64,000 bases of DNA from JAJEFO01 sp965209045 (GTDB taxonomy: Bacteria > Pseudomonadota > Alphaproteobacteria > Rhodobacterales > Rhodobacteraceae), in NCBI GenBank assembly GCA_965209045.1, contig CBDBPW010000003.1, forward strand, positions 2,418,001 through 2,482,000, given 5' to 3'. A program made the position numbers and the translations under genes. Below the pieces are notes generated by a model. It was not told the origin of the DNA. It saw only the letters and a list, made by a program, of their open reading frames with translations, and made no database searches. Below, one piece after another: positions 8,388-17,449 of this stretch. Position 1 is the first letter of the stretch. The number at the start of each line of letters is the position of its first letter.

Positions 8388-11300
8388 ATGACGCGTCAAT
8401 TGCATTCCGGGCTTTACGAAGACCTGCTGACTTCCGCGCTGGAGGCGGAAATCAACGCCCGAACGGCGGAGGGCTGGTGGGTTGACGTCGCCACGGCGGA
8501 CTCAACTGTTCGTCCCGAGCTCCTGGCGCGTCATGTTTATCACCTCCTTCGACGCGCGCTCGAAGGGATGCCCGAAGAAGACGGCGCTCAGCCGGCCAAC
8601 CAGGTCGCCTTGGCGAATCGACTGGTGGAGGTTCTCGTCGAGTATGGTGCGATGGCTGACGACCGGGTCGCAGACGCCGCACGCCTGCTCCTGGAAGCGG
8701 TCGAACGCCGGGCATTGGGCGGGACACGATCGGCAGTCCCGCGCCCGACACTCTCGCTTCGCCAGACCGGCCTGCTCGTCAATGGACGACGCGACGTCCA
8801 GATCGCAAGCGAGATCGCACGGGAAATCCCGAGTGCCGACCGGATCGATCTCCTGTGCGCATTCGTGCGGCACTCGGGGTTGCGGCTGTTCCGTTCCGAG
8901 CTTGCAGAACGGGTGCGAGAGGGCGCACGCGTGCGCGTGATCGCAAGCATCTATACCGGGTCGACCGAACGCCGTGCTCTGGATGCGCTTGTCGATCTTG
9001 GCGCGCAAGTGAAGGTTTCCTACGAAGTCTCGCGCACCCGGCTTCATGCCAAGGCGTGGCTGTTCCACCGCCGCAGCGACCTGCACACTGCCTATATCGG
9101 TTCGTCAAATCTCACCCACACGGCACAGGTCGATGGCCTCGAATGGAACGTGCGCGTGAGCGCGGCCGAGAATCCCGAGGTGATCGAGCGCTTCGCAGCC
9201 ACCTTCGAACAGTACTGGCAAGAGCCCGAGTTCGAGGACTATATGCCCCAACGTGACAGCGAGCGGCTCGACCACGCGCTCTCGAGACAGCGCGGCGGCT
9301 CGTCGGGCCAAGACGACGGACTCCTGCTGTCTCTGCTGGTCGACGTCGCACCGAAGCCTCACCAGGCTGTCGCACTGGAGGCCCTCGAAGCGGAGCGCCT
9401 GCGCGGATACCACCGCAACCTCGTGGTCGCGGCGACCGGCACTGGCAAGACCTGGATTGCGGCATTCGATTTCAAGCGGCTGCGCGACCAGGGCGCATGT
9501 CATTCACTGCTCTTCGTCGCGCACCGTGACGAGATCCTCCGTCAAGGCCAACAGGTCTTCCAGCTTGTGCTCCGGGAGCCGGGGTTTGGTGAGCGGCTGG
9601 TCGGCGGCGAGCGTCCACGTGCAGGTCACCACGTCTTTGCTTCGGTGCAGTCCCTTGCCAACCGCATCGACGAGATCGATCCAGACGATTTCGACGTGGT
9701 CATCGTGGACGAGTTTCATCACGCGGCAGCTGCGAGCTACGAGCGCCTGCTGTCGCGCTTGAGACCGAAAGTCCTCCTTGGGCTCACCGCCACGCCCGAG
9801 CGCGCCGACGGCCAGTCGGTGCTACAGTGGTTCGATGGCCGCATCGCCTCGGAGTCCCGGCTCTGGGATGCCCTTGACCAAGGGCTGCTCTGCCCGTTTC
9901 ACTATTTCGGAGTGAACGACGCGACCGATCTCTCGGCGGTCCGTTTCGAGCGCGGACGATATGTGCCTGGCGAACTCGACAACGTATTTACGGGCGACCA
10001 CGCTCGAGCGGTTCGGATCCGCCAGGCTGTCGAAGAATTCGTGACCGACCCGCACCAGATGCGGGCGCTGGGATTCTGCGCAGGCATCGGTCACGCCCAT
10101 TTCATGGCGCGGCAGTTCACGGGTTTCGGCTACCCGGCAGCGGCGCTCGATGCCAGCACCCCCTGGGACGATCGTCGTGCGGCGCTCGCGAGGCTGCGGC
10201 GCGGAGAACTTCGAGCCATCTTTGCAGTCGATCTCTTCAACGAGGGCGTCGACCTTCCTGAGGTCGACACCGTGCTCATGCTGCGACCGACCGAAAGTGC
10301 CACTGTGTTCCTCCAGCAGCTGGGAAGAGGGTTGCGCTGGGCCGAAGGGAAACGGGTCCTGACCGTACTAGACTTCGTGGGCCAGGTGCGGCGTGAGTAC
10401 CGCTACGACGTGCGCTATCGGGCTCTCGTTGGGGGCACCCGTCGTCAAGTCGAGCGCGCCATCGAAGCGGACTTTCCGCTGCTCCCACCGGGATGTGCGC
10501 TCAAGCTGGACCGCATCGCCAAGGAGACGGTGCATCGCAACCTGAGAGCAGCGGTGCGCAACGCCCGTGTGCGTCTCGCCGATGACTTGCGTGCTCTTGG
10601 CCCCGAAACACGACTCGGCGGATTCATGGAGGACGCTGGCGTCGAACTCGAAGAAATCTACGCAAGGCCCGGCTCAGGACAGTGCTTTACCGAACTTCGT
10701 CGGCGTGCAGGCTTCGAGCGGGGCCCGGTCGATGAGTCTCTTCTCAAGGCAATTGGGCGACTGATCCACTTGGACGACCGCGAGAGGATAGAGGCGTGGC
10801 GGCGCATTTTGGATGCGGATCACTCCCATCGACTCTCGGCGCTTCAGGGCCGCGAGTATCGTCTGGGCGTCATGATGTTTGCGATACTGGGTGGCCGTCG
10901 TCAGTCGATCGACGAAGCGGATCAGGTCCTGGACAGTGCACGCAAGTCTCCGGAGCTGCGTCGCGAAATCGGCGACCTCCTGGAAATTCTCGCTGACCGC
11001 ATTCGCACGGTCACTCGGCCGCTTGACCCTGCCAGTGAAGTTCCTCTGGCAAGCCACGCCACCTACACCCTTGCGGAGGTCGCCGCTGCACACAGGCTCA
11101 CCGACAAGGGTCGTGCGCTGGTCTCTCCGCAAGGCGGGGTCCTTTGGAACAAGGCGACGCAGACGGATCTGCTATTCGTCACGCTGGAGAAGTCGGACAA
11201 GGACTACTCTCCGACCACCCGTTACGCCGACTACCCGATCTCGCCGACCCTGTTTCACTGGGAGTCGCAGAACACGGCGTCACCGGATACGCCCACGGGA

Positions 11301-11516
11301 CGCCGCTACATCGAGCAACCAGACCGAGGCACGAACGTCGTCCTGTTCGTGCGCGAACGCAAGAGAGATGGCCGGGGCGAAACCCTTCCCTACCACTGCC
11401 TCGGCCGCGCTCGTTACCGTAGTCATGAGGCGGCACGGCCCATGAAGGTACTGTGGGAGCTGGAACGCCCCTTGCCCGGGTGGCTCTATCAAGCGGGGAA
11501 AGTGGTCGCGGGTTGA
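8388..11516 (+). CDS. PLD-nuclease / superfamily 2 helicase / DUF3427 fusion protein
   Basis: 1,042 residues from ATG 8388 (a TTG two codons upstream is possible). Three parts are seen. Residues about 140-290 are a phospholipase-D-like nuclease module with HAKAWLF and GSSNLT. About 320-690 is an SF2 helicase: ATGTGKTW (Walker A, about 348), VDEFHHA (about 440), GLTATPERADG (about 467) and LGRGLRW (motif VI, about 645). The end, about 800-1042, matches the DUF3427 pattern, with LVSPQGGVLWNK and FHWESQN. It lies 40 bp after the AbiE pair on the same strand, in a likely defence block. A role in phage restriction is inference from architecture and context; DNA repair is an alternative. Confidence 0.82.
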   Translation: MTRQLHSGLYEDLLTSALEAEINARTAEGWWVDVATADSTVRPELLARHVYHLLRRALEGMPEEDGAQPANQVALANRLVEVLVEYGAMADDRVADAARLLLEAVERRALGGTRSAVPRPTLSLRQTGLLVNGRRDVQIASEIAREIPSADRIDLLCAFVRHSGLRLFRSELAERVREGARVRVIASIYTGSTERRALDALVDLGAQVKVSYEVSRTRLHAKAWLFHRRSDLHTAYIGSSNLTHTAQVDGLEWNVRVSAAENPEVIERFAATFEQYWQEPEFEDYMPQRDSERLDHALSRQRGGSSGQDDGLLLSLLVDVAPKPHQAVALEALEAERLRGYHRNLVVAATGTGKTWIAAFDFKRLRDQGACHSLLFVAHRDEILRQGQQVFQLVLREPGFGERLVGGERPRAGHHVFASVQSLANRIDEIDPDDFDVVIVDEFHHAAAASYERLLSRLRPKVLLGLTATPERADGQSVLQWFDGRIASESRLWDALDQGLLCPFHYFGVNDATDLSAVRFERGRYVPGELDNVFTGDHARAVRIRQAVEEFVTDPHQMRALGFCAGIGHAHFMARQFTGFGYPAAALDASTPWDDRRAALARLRRGELRAIFAVDLFNEGVDLPEVDTVLMLRPTESATVFLQQLGRGLRWAEGKRVLTVLDFVGQVRREYRYDVRYRALVGGTRRQVERAIEADFPLLPPGCALKLDRIAKETVHRNLRAAVRNARVRLADDLRALGPETRLGGFMEDAGVELEEIYARPGSGQCFTELRRRAGFERGPVDESLLKAIGRLIHLDDRERIEAWRRILDADHSHRLSALQGREYRLGVMMFAILGGRRQSIDEADQVLDSARKSPELRREIGDLLEILADRIRTVTRPLDPASEVPLASHATYTLAEVAAAHRLTDKGRALVSPQGGVLWNKATQTDLLFVTLEKSDKDYSPTTRYADYPISPTLFHWESQNTASPDTPTGRRYIEQPDRGTNVVLFVRERKRDGRGETLPYHCLGRARYRSHEAARPMKVLWELERPLPGWLYQAGKVVAG

Positions 11517-11934
11517 GGCCATGACTTAGGGTTGGTTCCGATTTCGCGTGTCCGGCGCGAAGCACGAGAGCCGACCTCTTCATCGCCCGCCCGGATCGCG
11601 TCTTCCGCGACCGGAATGACATCACGGAAACGGGTCGGTCGCATGTTGCGTGCATCGGCGACGATCTTCTTGCTGCCTTCTTTGCAATCCATTGCCGCAA
11701 AGGACCAAGCCGCATGGCGAACGACAGTCGGCGATGCAAACGACGACATTGCCAAAACCAGGATCAAGGCGAGCAATGCTCTCCGCCGGCCGGAAGTCAT
11801 CCGGGATGCGCGCGGCGCGGTCGTGCAAGTGGTTCGCCAAGGAAACTTCGAGACAGGCAGGCATGCGACTCCGTATCGGGGCCGCCATGGGACAATCGAA
11901 TTGCCGGAATCGCGCCTGCGCACAAGCAGTCAAG
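11517..11934. other. Gap of 418 bp between helicase and NTF2-like gene
   Basis: Overlapping readings exist on both strands (plus 11532-11942, minus 11489-11923), but neither has a recognisable domain or a good ribosome binding site, and they are mutually exclusive. I see no supported gene. Could be the right boundary of the defence block. Confidence 0.45.
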
Positions 11935-12933
11935 TCAAGTGACTTTCTGAAGATTTGACAGAACATCGACACCCTGGTCCTTCAGGAAATGCAGCATGTC
12001 GATGAAGATCCAGTTTTCGGCCAGTCTGTCGCCTTCGCGGCGATAGACATCGACCACGCGCATCTCGGCAACAGAGTCACTGGCAGGGACGCCCATGTAG
12101 TCCCCGGTGTTGCGCATTCTGAGGCAGGGCCACCACATGACGGCGCTGAAATTGCCTTCGGCAGCGGTCACCTCTTCGCGCAGGATGTCGACCGTTTCGA
12201 GCTTGCGCTCAAACGGCCCCGTATGGCCGCGCCGGTAGCCGGCAAAGCCCAGGGAGGCCCCGATACCGGTCGGGCCGAACCAGTTCATTTCCTCGTGCCA
12301 GTACCTTTTCATGTGCTCGGCAGGAGAGGTATAGGACTTCGCCAGGTCCGCCAACATCTCATGCGTAAGCGCGAATGTTCTTTCGGTCGCCGCAGCATCT
12401 TGCTGGCGGTCAAGCAGCCCGTCATGGGTGCGCGGCCCCGGCGACATCATGAAGCCCCCAGTGTGGTCTTGCAGCCAAGGGTTCAGCCCGGCTTGGGTCA
12501 ATGCGGCGAGGAGGTCCAGGAATTCGACAATCTCGACGATCCTGTGGTCCTCGATTCGGTAGAATGACACGTAAGGAATGTATGTGGCCTTACCTGTTGC
12601 CGGGATGCCCAGCCAGTCTCGCGTGAAGTCGCCCAGCAGGTTGCCCATTTCGACAACCCAGAGACCCGATCGCCCCGGCAGGTTGTTGTGACCGCAGAGA
12701 TAGATGTCCTTGCGCCGTTGCAAGAGCGGCATTGCCGCCTTCAAGGGTGACCAGACATGGTCTGCCACGCTGTCAGGACCCGTCTGAAAGTTGAAAGGGT
12801 GAACCCCGCGGTAGGCAAGTCCGTCCGCCGAGAATTCGCGAAATACCGCCCTCGCCTCTTCGCCCGGTGCCGCAGCGTCCAGGCCGCCGACAAACGCCCT
12901 GATCAGGGACTTGGCACTTTGTATATCGCTCAT
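11935..12933 (-). CDS. Double NTF2/SnoaL-like domain protein
   Basis: Start ATG 12933 (MSDIQSAKSLIRAFVGGLDA) gives 332 residues; a longer reading upstream has no domain character. Two tandem SnoaL/NTF2-like cone-fold halves are apparent. The first (about 5-150) has a body with FREFSADGLAYRGVHPFN and VSFYRIEDHRIVEIVEFLD. The second (about 170-325) has MNWFGPTGIGASLGFAGYRR and VVDVYRREGDRLAENWIFID. The 'dgrivE.w...D' pattern at the end of each half is the hallmark of ester cyclase / polyketide cyclase-like SnoaL proteins. The substrate is unknown. Divergent from the peroxiredoxin gene across a 209-bp gap. Confidence 0.75.
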   Translation of the reverse strand: MSDIQSAKSLIRAFVGGLDAAAPGEEARAVFREFSADGLAYRGVHPFNFQTGPDSVADHVWSPLKAAMPLLQRRKDIYLCGHNNLPGRSGLWVVEMGNLLGDFTRDWLGIPATGKATYIPYVSFYRIEDHRIVEIVEFLDLLAALTQAGLNPWLQDHTGGFMMSPGPRTHDGLLDRQQDAAATERTFALTHEMLADLAKSYTSPAEHMKRYWHEEMNWFGPTGIGASLGFAGYRRGHTGPFERKLETVDILREEVTAAEGNFSAVMWWPCLRMRNTGDYMGVPASDSVAEMRVVDVYRREGDRLAENWIFIDMLHFLKDQGVDVLSNLQKVT

Positions 12934-13142
12934 CTGTCCAACCCGCAGGATGCCCTTTCCTTCAGGAAGGGGAAGATTGCGGGGTCTCCTGTTCCATGCA
13001 TCTCGCTGTCTCCGGTTTCCACAACGTGGCGAGGTGGCATCCGTACCCTCGGTCGCGCAACGACCAGGTCCAATGGCTGGATGGACTTGTTCTTTGGAGC
13101 GGCTCTTGGTTCTTTCGCGCAGTATCTGCTTGAGAGCGGCCA

Positions 13143-13715
13143 ATGAACCAGAAAATTCTCGAAGCGGTGGATTGGCAAGCGATTCCCGCTCCAGTCGATG
13201 ACGGATCGGCCAGCCACCTGGAAGGGATGTCCATGCCAAGCGTGCCTCTGCCCTCGACACGTGGCGGCCAAGCGAATCCGGGACGCCTGAGTGGCTGGAG
13301 CGTCCTGTTTTTCTATCCGATGACCGGTCGACCGGACGTGCCACTGCCAGACGGTTGGGATGACATCCCCGGCGCAAGGGGCTGTACGCCGCAATCCTGC
13401 GCGTTCCGTGACCTGTCCCAAGAACTTGCCGACAAGGGCGTGTCAGCTATTTTCGGGATTTCGACGCAGAGCACGGAATACCAAAGGGAAGCGGCGGACC
13501 GACTGCACCTTCCATTCGCGTTGTTGTCGGACGCAGGGCTGCAACTGGCGGCCGCGCTTCGCCTTCCGACAATGGAGGTTGATGGCAAGCTGCTCGTGAA
13601 GAGGCTGACTCTTGTGCTGCACGGCACGCAGGTCAAGCGGGTGTTCTTTCCGGTGTTTCCCCCTGACAGGAATGCAGCGGAAGTCTTGAAGTTCATGGAG
13701 TCCAGCCTGCCATAG
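13143..13715 (+). CDS. Peroxiredoxin (AhpC/TSA, PrxQ/BCP-like)
   Basis: 190 residues with a thioredoxin-fold strand SGWSVLFFYPMTGRPD and two cysteines spaced as CTPQSC at positions 81 and 86. Cys81 is the expected peroxidatic residue and Cys86 the resolving one, as in PrxQ-type single-subunit enzymes. The usual P...TPxC context is altered to GARGCTPQSC, as seen in the 'peroxiredoxin/redoxin' branch of alphaproteobacteria. Downstream, FGISTQSTEYQREAADRL and FALLSDAGLQLAAAL match the family. Reduces peroxides in the cytoplasm using thiol donors. Confidence 0.85.
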   Translation: MNQKILEAVDWQAIPAPVDDGSASHLEGMSMPSVPLPSTRGGQANPGRLSGWSVLFFYPMTGRPDVPLPDGWDDIPGARGCTPQSCAFRDLSQELADKGVSAIFGISTQSTEYQREAADRLHLPFALLSDAGLQLAAALRLPTMEVDGKLLVKRLTLVLHGTQVKRVFFPVFPPDRNAAEVLKFMESSLP

Positions 13716-13759
13716 GTCGCCGAACCTGCAACGTAGCTGCCATGCTCAACCAAGTTCTT

Positions 13760-14000
13760 TGAGCCTACGTTCCAATGGCGATCGTTCGTTCGCTTGCCAG
13801 CCACCAGGAATGCCTCCGCAATCACAATGAGCTTACGCATGACCGCGGTCGTTGCGAAAGTGGTGTGAAATGCAAATGTTCCCGTTTGGAGTGCTGGCCG
13901 CGCACCGCCAGTCGGATGGCCAAGGAGCGCATGGCGGGATTGACTTTCGACGCAGCCAGCGCCGCCACGAACGGGCTTGCCCGAACCGCCAGGCTCTTGC
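13760..14000 (-). pseudogene. Remnant of an IS110-type transposase (C-terminal end)
   Basis: Two minus-strand frames together recall the C-terminal end of IS110-family transposases. One gives FVAALAASKVNPAMRSLAIRL followed by AVRGQHSK, like the usual 'aAl.A.r.NP.lr.f..RL...GK..K'. The next frame continues TTAVMRKLIVIAEAFLVAGK, like 'altAvmRKLl.i.Na.l'. A frameshift lies between them and the N-terminal catalytic part is missing. No terminal repeats are recognised. The 313-bp gap between the peroxiredoxin and the oxidoreductase gene holds nothing else. Confidence 0.55.
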
Positions 14001-14027
14001 CTGATCCGGAGTCGTTCGAGCAATCGC

Positions 14028-15203
14028 TCATGCAGTGAAAGACACCCAAGCGGCGTTTCGGCTGGAAGACCTGACGCAGGCATCGACGAAGGCCACGCCC
14101 GCAAGACCGTCATGAACATCCGGATACAGCACCTCCCGCGGCACGGAATCGCCGCGCGAGGCAGCACGAATGGCGGTCGCGGCCTCTGAGTAGATGTTCG
14201 CAAAGCCTTCCAGATATCCCTCGGGATGGCCTGGTGGAACGCGGGAGACGCGTGCCGCTTCGGGCCCGGTGCCGGGGCCGTTTCGGCTCAGCAATCGCTT
14301 GGGTTCCCCCAATGGCGCGCTCCAGAGATGGTTCGGATGCTCCTGCGACCATTCGAGTCCGCCCTTGGAACCGTACACTCTCAGGCGCAGGCCGTTTTCG
14401 TTGCCCGGTGCAACCTGGCTGCACCAAAGCATGCCACGCGCGCCACCCTCGAAACGCAGAAGGACATGCCCGTTGTCATCCAGGCGCCGGCCCTTGACGA
14501 AGGTATGAAGATCTGCCGAAAGCGCTTCTAGCTTCAACCCGGTCACGAACTGAACGAGATTGAATGCGTGTGTTCCAATGTCTCCGGTCGAACCGCCCGC
14601 CCCACTCCGGGCCGGATCGGTACGCCAGCCCGCCTGTTTCTGGCCGCTTGATTCCAGGTCCTCGCTCAACCAGTCCTGCACGTATTCGACATGCACCACG
14701 CGAATGTCACCGAGTTTGCCATTTTCGACCATGGCACGCGCCTGCCGCACCATCGGATAACCGGTGTAGTTGTGGGTCAGGATGAACTTCACGCCCGCCT
14801 TCTCCACGAGCTTGACCAGCTTCCTTGCGTCCTGCAGCGTCGCGGTCAGCGGCTTGTCGCAAATGACGTGAATGCCGCGTTTCAGGAATTCACGTGCGAC
14901 CGGATAGTGCATGTGGTTCGGCGTGACGATCGCGACAGCCTCGACCCCTGCCTTGAGACGGGCTTCCCGTTTTGCCATCGAGAGGAAGTCGTCGTAGACC
15001 CGTTTGCGGTCCAGGCCGAGATCGGCACCCGATGCCTGACTCTTCTCGGCGGTGGAACTGAAGCAACCCGCCACCAGTTCGTAATTGTCGTCGGTTCGGC
15101 TGGCGATCCGGTGCACGGCTCCAATGAAGGCGTCGCGGCCGCCGCCGACCATTCCAAGCCGGATTCGCCGAAGACCGGTTTCCGAAGTTTCGTTGATCGG
15201 CAT
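14028..15203 (-). CDS. Gfo/Idh/MocA family oxidoreductase
   Basis: Start ATG 15203 is preceded by GGGAGAGG at good spacing, giving 391 residues. The N-terminal Rossmann fold has IRLGMVGGGRDAFIGAVHR, and the family E/CKP motif appears as HVICDKPLTATL, with the catalytic-region lysine. The C-terminal alpha/beta domain has GSTGDIGTHAFNLVQFVTG and a DVHDGLAGVAFVDACVRSS end typical of members that act on sugars, inositols or their keto derivatives with NAD(P). No sugar genes are nearby, so the substrate is open. Confidence 0.88.
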   Translation of the reverse strand: MPINETSETGLRRIRLGMVGGGRDAFIGAVHRIASRTDDNYELVAGCFSSTAEKSQASGADLGLDRKRVYDDFLSMAKREARLKAGVEAVAIVTPNHMHYPVAREFLKRGIHVICDKPLTATLQDARKLVKLVEKAGVKFILTHNYTGYPMVRQARAMVENGKLGDIRVVHVEYVQDWLSEDLESSGQKQAGWRTDPARSGAGGSTGDIGTHAFNLVQFVTGLKLEALSADLHTFVKGRRLDDNGHVLLRFEGGARGMLWCSQVAPGNENGLRLRVYGSKGGLEWSQEHPNHLWSAPLGEPKRLLSRNGPGTGPEAARVSRVPPGHPEGYLEGFANIYSEAATAIRAASRGDSVPREVLYPDVHDGLAGVAFVDACVRSSSRNAAWVSFTA

Positions 15204-15454
15204 GTTCCTCTCCCTGTCTTGAGCAGCCTTATGCGGGTCGTTAGCGCACGGAGTCCGAAACAGCGTCAATCTGATTCGTTGCTCGCGGACGTGAAGAACC
15301 CCGCCTGCCCACTCAACCGCCCGCATGCGCAACACGCATCACCTATGGTTCGCAGCGGCACAGGATCTGGGCTCCAGCAGCAAGCATTGCCCGGCCCGCT
15401 GCCGCAACGGGAGCGCGAGTTGCGTTTTGATCCGGCGCTGTCTATGGCCAAGGC

Positions 15455-16219
15455 ATGCCTCGATACGCGCTCAAAATCGAGTATGACGGCCGCGCGTTTT
15501 CGGGCTGGCAGCGGCAAGCGACAGCGCCGTCGGTTCAGCAAGCTGTCGAGTGCGCAGTTGCGCAGCTCGAACCTGAAGCCCCGCCGGTCGCGGCCGCAGG
15601 GAGAACGGACGCGGGCGTTCACGCCTTGGGACAGGTCGCCCATTGCGACACGGCTGGAAGCTGGGATCCGTTCCGGCTGTCCGAGGCCCTGAACTACCAC
15701 CTGAAGCCGAACCCGATCGCCATCCTGGCATGCAGGCAGGTCGAGGATGACTGGCATGCCCGGCACTCCGCCATCGAACGGCGCTATGTCTATCGCATTG
15801 TCATCCGCCGTGCGCCCCTGGCACACCATGCCGGGAAGGCGTGGCGCGTGCCGCATCCGCTGGACATGGATGCCATGCGCGAAGGTGCGGAACATCTCGT
15901 TGGCAGGCACGACTTCACGACATTCCGCTCGACCATGTGCCAGGCAAAGAGTCCGGTGAAGACCCTGGGCGAGGTCAGCTTCGAGACACGCCCCTACCCG
16001 GGCGGACTTGAATTGCGTACGACCTTCCGGGCCCGGAGCTTCCTGCACAACCAGGTCCGCTCGATCATCGGGACCCTGGAGCGAGTGGGCGCCGGAGCCT
16101 GGGCTGGCGGCGACGTCAAGGCGGCACTCAAGTCACGAGACCGCGCCGCCTGCGGTCCGGTGGCGCCGCCCGACGGCCTCTATCTTGACCGCGTCTCCTA
16201 TGAACCGGCGGTGTTCTGA
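15455..16219 (+). CDS. truA: tRNA pseudouridine(38-40) synthase TruA
   Basis: 254 residues. Converts uridines 38-40 of the tRNA anticodon arm to pseudouridine. Family motifs: KIEYDGRAFSGWQRQ at the N terminus, the catalytic aspartate at residue 52 in AAGRTDAGVHALGQVAH, the middle RRYVYRIVI segment and the C-terminal RSFLHNQVRSIIGTLERVG. Length is normal. Convergent with the PIN/Phd pair; only 40 bp separate them. Confidence 0.95.
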   Translation: MPRYALKIEYDGRAFSGWQRQATAPSVQQAVECAVAQLEPEAPPVAAAGRTDAGVHALGQVAHCDTAGSWDPFRLSEALNYHLKPNPIAILACRQVEDDWHARHSAIERRYVYRIVIRRAPLAHHAGKAWRVPHPLDMDAMREGAEHLVGRHDFTTFRSTMCQAKSPVKTLGEVSFETRPYPGGLELRTTFRARSFLHNQVRSIIGTLERVGAGAWAGGDVKAALKSRDRAACGPVAPPDGLYLDRVSYEPAVF

Positions 16220-16259
16220 AGCCTGTTCCGAGAGCATCATTTCCGGCTCGGGTTCGGAA

Positions 16260-16628
16260 CTAGATCAAGTCCACATCGTATTGCCAAAACGCCCGGTCGG
16301 CGGTGAGAATTGTCAGCCCTTCGGATTGGGCTTGCGCGATAAGCAAACGATCAAAGGGGTCCGAATGGTGCGCTGGCAATGCGCCGGCAATGTCACCGTG
16401 AGACCAAGTCACCGACAATGGAGCGCAACCAGCAGCCCTCGCGAAGCGTATGGGGTCTCCTTCGATCCGGAGCTTGCCGATCGACCTCTTTATGGAGATT
16501 TCCCAGATGGAAACCGCACTGACGATTCGGTCCTGCGCGTCCCGAATTGCCTTCCTCGCCTGCAATGTCAATTTGGGATCATCGTTCAGGGCCCAAAGCA
16601 ACATCTGGGTGTCGAGAAGCAGCCTCAT
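16260..16628 (-). CDS. VapC-type PIN domain toxin
   Basis: 122 residues with the PIN-domain acidic residues: D6 in LLLDTQMLLWAL, the Glu in VSIWEISIK, the Asp in DPFDRLLIAQA and the Asp in ILTADRAF. PIN toxins are RNases that cut tRNA or rRNA. The 'L.WAl.ddpkL...a' opening and HHSDPFDRLL match the branch paired with Phd/YefM antitoxins. The start overlaps the antitoxin stop by four bases (ATGA at 16625-16628), so this is a true module with an intact active site. Confidence 0.9.
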   Translation of the reverse strand: MRLLLDTQMLLWALNDDPKLTLQARKAIRDAQDRIVSAVSIWEISIKRSIGKLRIEGDPIRFARAAGCAPLSVTWSHGDIAGALPAHHSDPFDRLLIAQAQSEGLTILTADRAFWQYDVDLI

Positions 16629-16867
16629 TCAGGCACCGTCGGCGCAGAAAATCCCGCCATGAATTCTTCAGGCAACTCGTCAAAGTCATCCGAAATCTCG
16701 ATCTTGCCCTTCATTGCGCCAATCAACGGGACATCCTCATGGCCGCCACTGGCATGCAGCGTCACCACTGGATGGCCATGACGTGTAATGATCACGGGCT
16801 CTCCCGCCTCAGCCTTGCGGACCAATTCAGCGAATTTCGCCTTGGCTTCTGCAATTGCGATCTGCAT
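16625..16867 (-). CDS. Phd/YefM-type antitoxin
   Basis: Start ATG 16867 is chosen because GGAGGA sits 5-6 bases ahead of it; an ATG four codons upstream overlaps that site. 80 residues. The N-terminal DNA-binding half, MQIAIAEAKAKFAELVRKAE then GEPVIITRHGHPVV, is a textbook Phd/YefM fold; the acidic C-terminal tail (EISDDFDELPEEFMAGF) is the toxin-neutralising part. It precedes the PIN gene in the operon and has an inverted repeat in its promoter. Confidence 0.9.
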   Translation of the reverse strand: MQIAIAEAKAKFAELVRKAEAGEPVIITRHGHPVVTLHASGGHEDVPLIGAMKGKIEISDDFDELPEEFMAGFSAPTVPE

Positions 16868-16881
16868 AGTTTCCTCCATTT

Positions 16882-16901
16882 ATGACCATAATATAGGTCA
16901 T
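16882..16901 (-). promoter_or_regulatory. Operator/promoter of the PIN-Phd module
   Basis: Inverted repeat ATGACC at 16882-16887 and GGTCAT at 16896-16901 around an AT-rich core that reads TATATTAT on the minus strand and could serve as the -10 box. It ends 15 bp before the antitoxin start, where Phd-family antitoxins bind to repress their own operon. Confidence 0.6.
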
Positions 16902-17449
16902 GTTGCCTGCGCCGGTCAACCAAGCTCCTTTCCGATGCATCCTTGACTTTCTGCCCGCCCCGCAGGGCGAGCTTTCCTCGTGCGAGACGCTCATGCCCGA
17001 GCACGGAGACGTTGCGAGCTCGACTCACGGCTCCGTCCATTCTCCCATTCCGGGGCCGCCCTGCCCGACAGGATGCTCCTGACATCAAAGGCGTCGACCA
17101 GAAAAGGCCTTTGCCTCGTTAAACACATCCAGATCGGCGTCTTCCCGATCGGAATTCCGTCCACTTTCGTCTTCGACACGCCGGATGCCACGACTCAAGT
17201 GGCAGCGCAGACCGCCCCGATTCCGCCATGATCGGCAGGAATTGCCTACGGCCACGGGGCAATTGGGACCGAATTCGCTTCGCTGCCCGTTTCAAGGCCA
17301 TATTTCAGGATTTGCCCGACCAACAGTCTGGTCGCTGAAACGTCCAGTGAACCGAACTTGACTTGTTCCTCAATGAGCGCGCCATCCGCGCCCGAAAAAC
17401 GGCCCAAATTGCCGCACAAGAAGCATGATGCTCCGCCCCGCTGCCCGCC
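16902..17449. other. Gap of about 550 bp, no gene recognised
   Basis: Apart from the operator at its left edge, no reading here has a domain or a good start. The stretch is convergent/tail sequence between the toxin-antitoxin promoter and the 3' end of hemF. Confidence 0.45.

Noticed and set aside
11489..11942. Overlapping ORFs on both strands after the helicase gene
   Set aside because: Neither has a domain or convincing start; they exclude each other.
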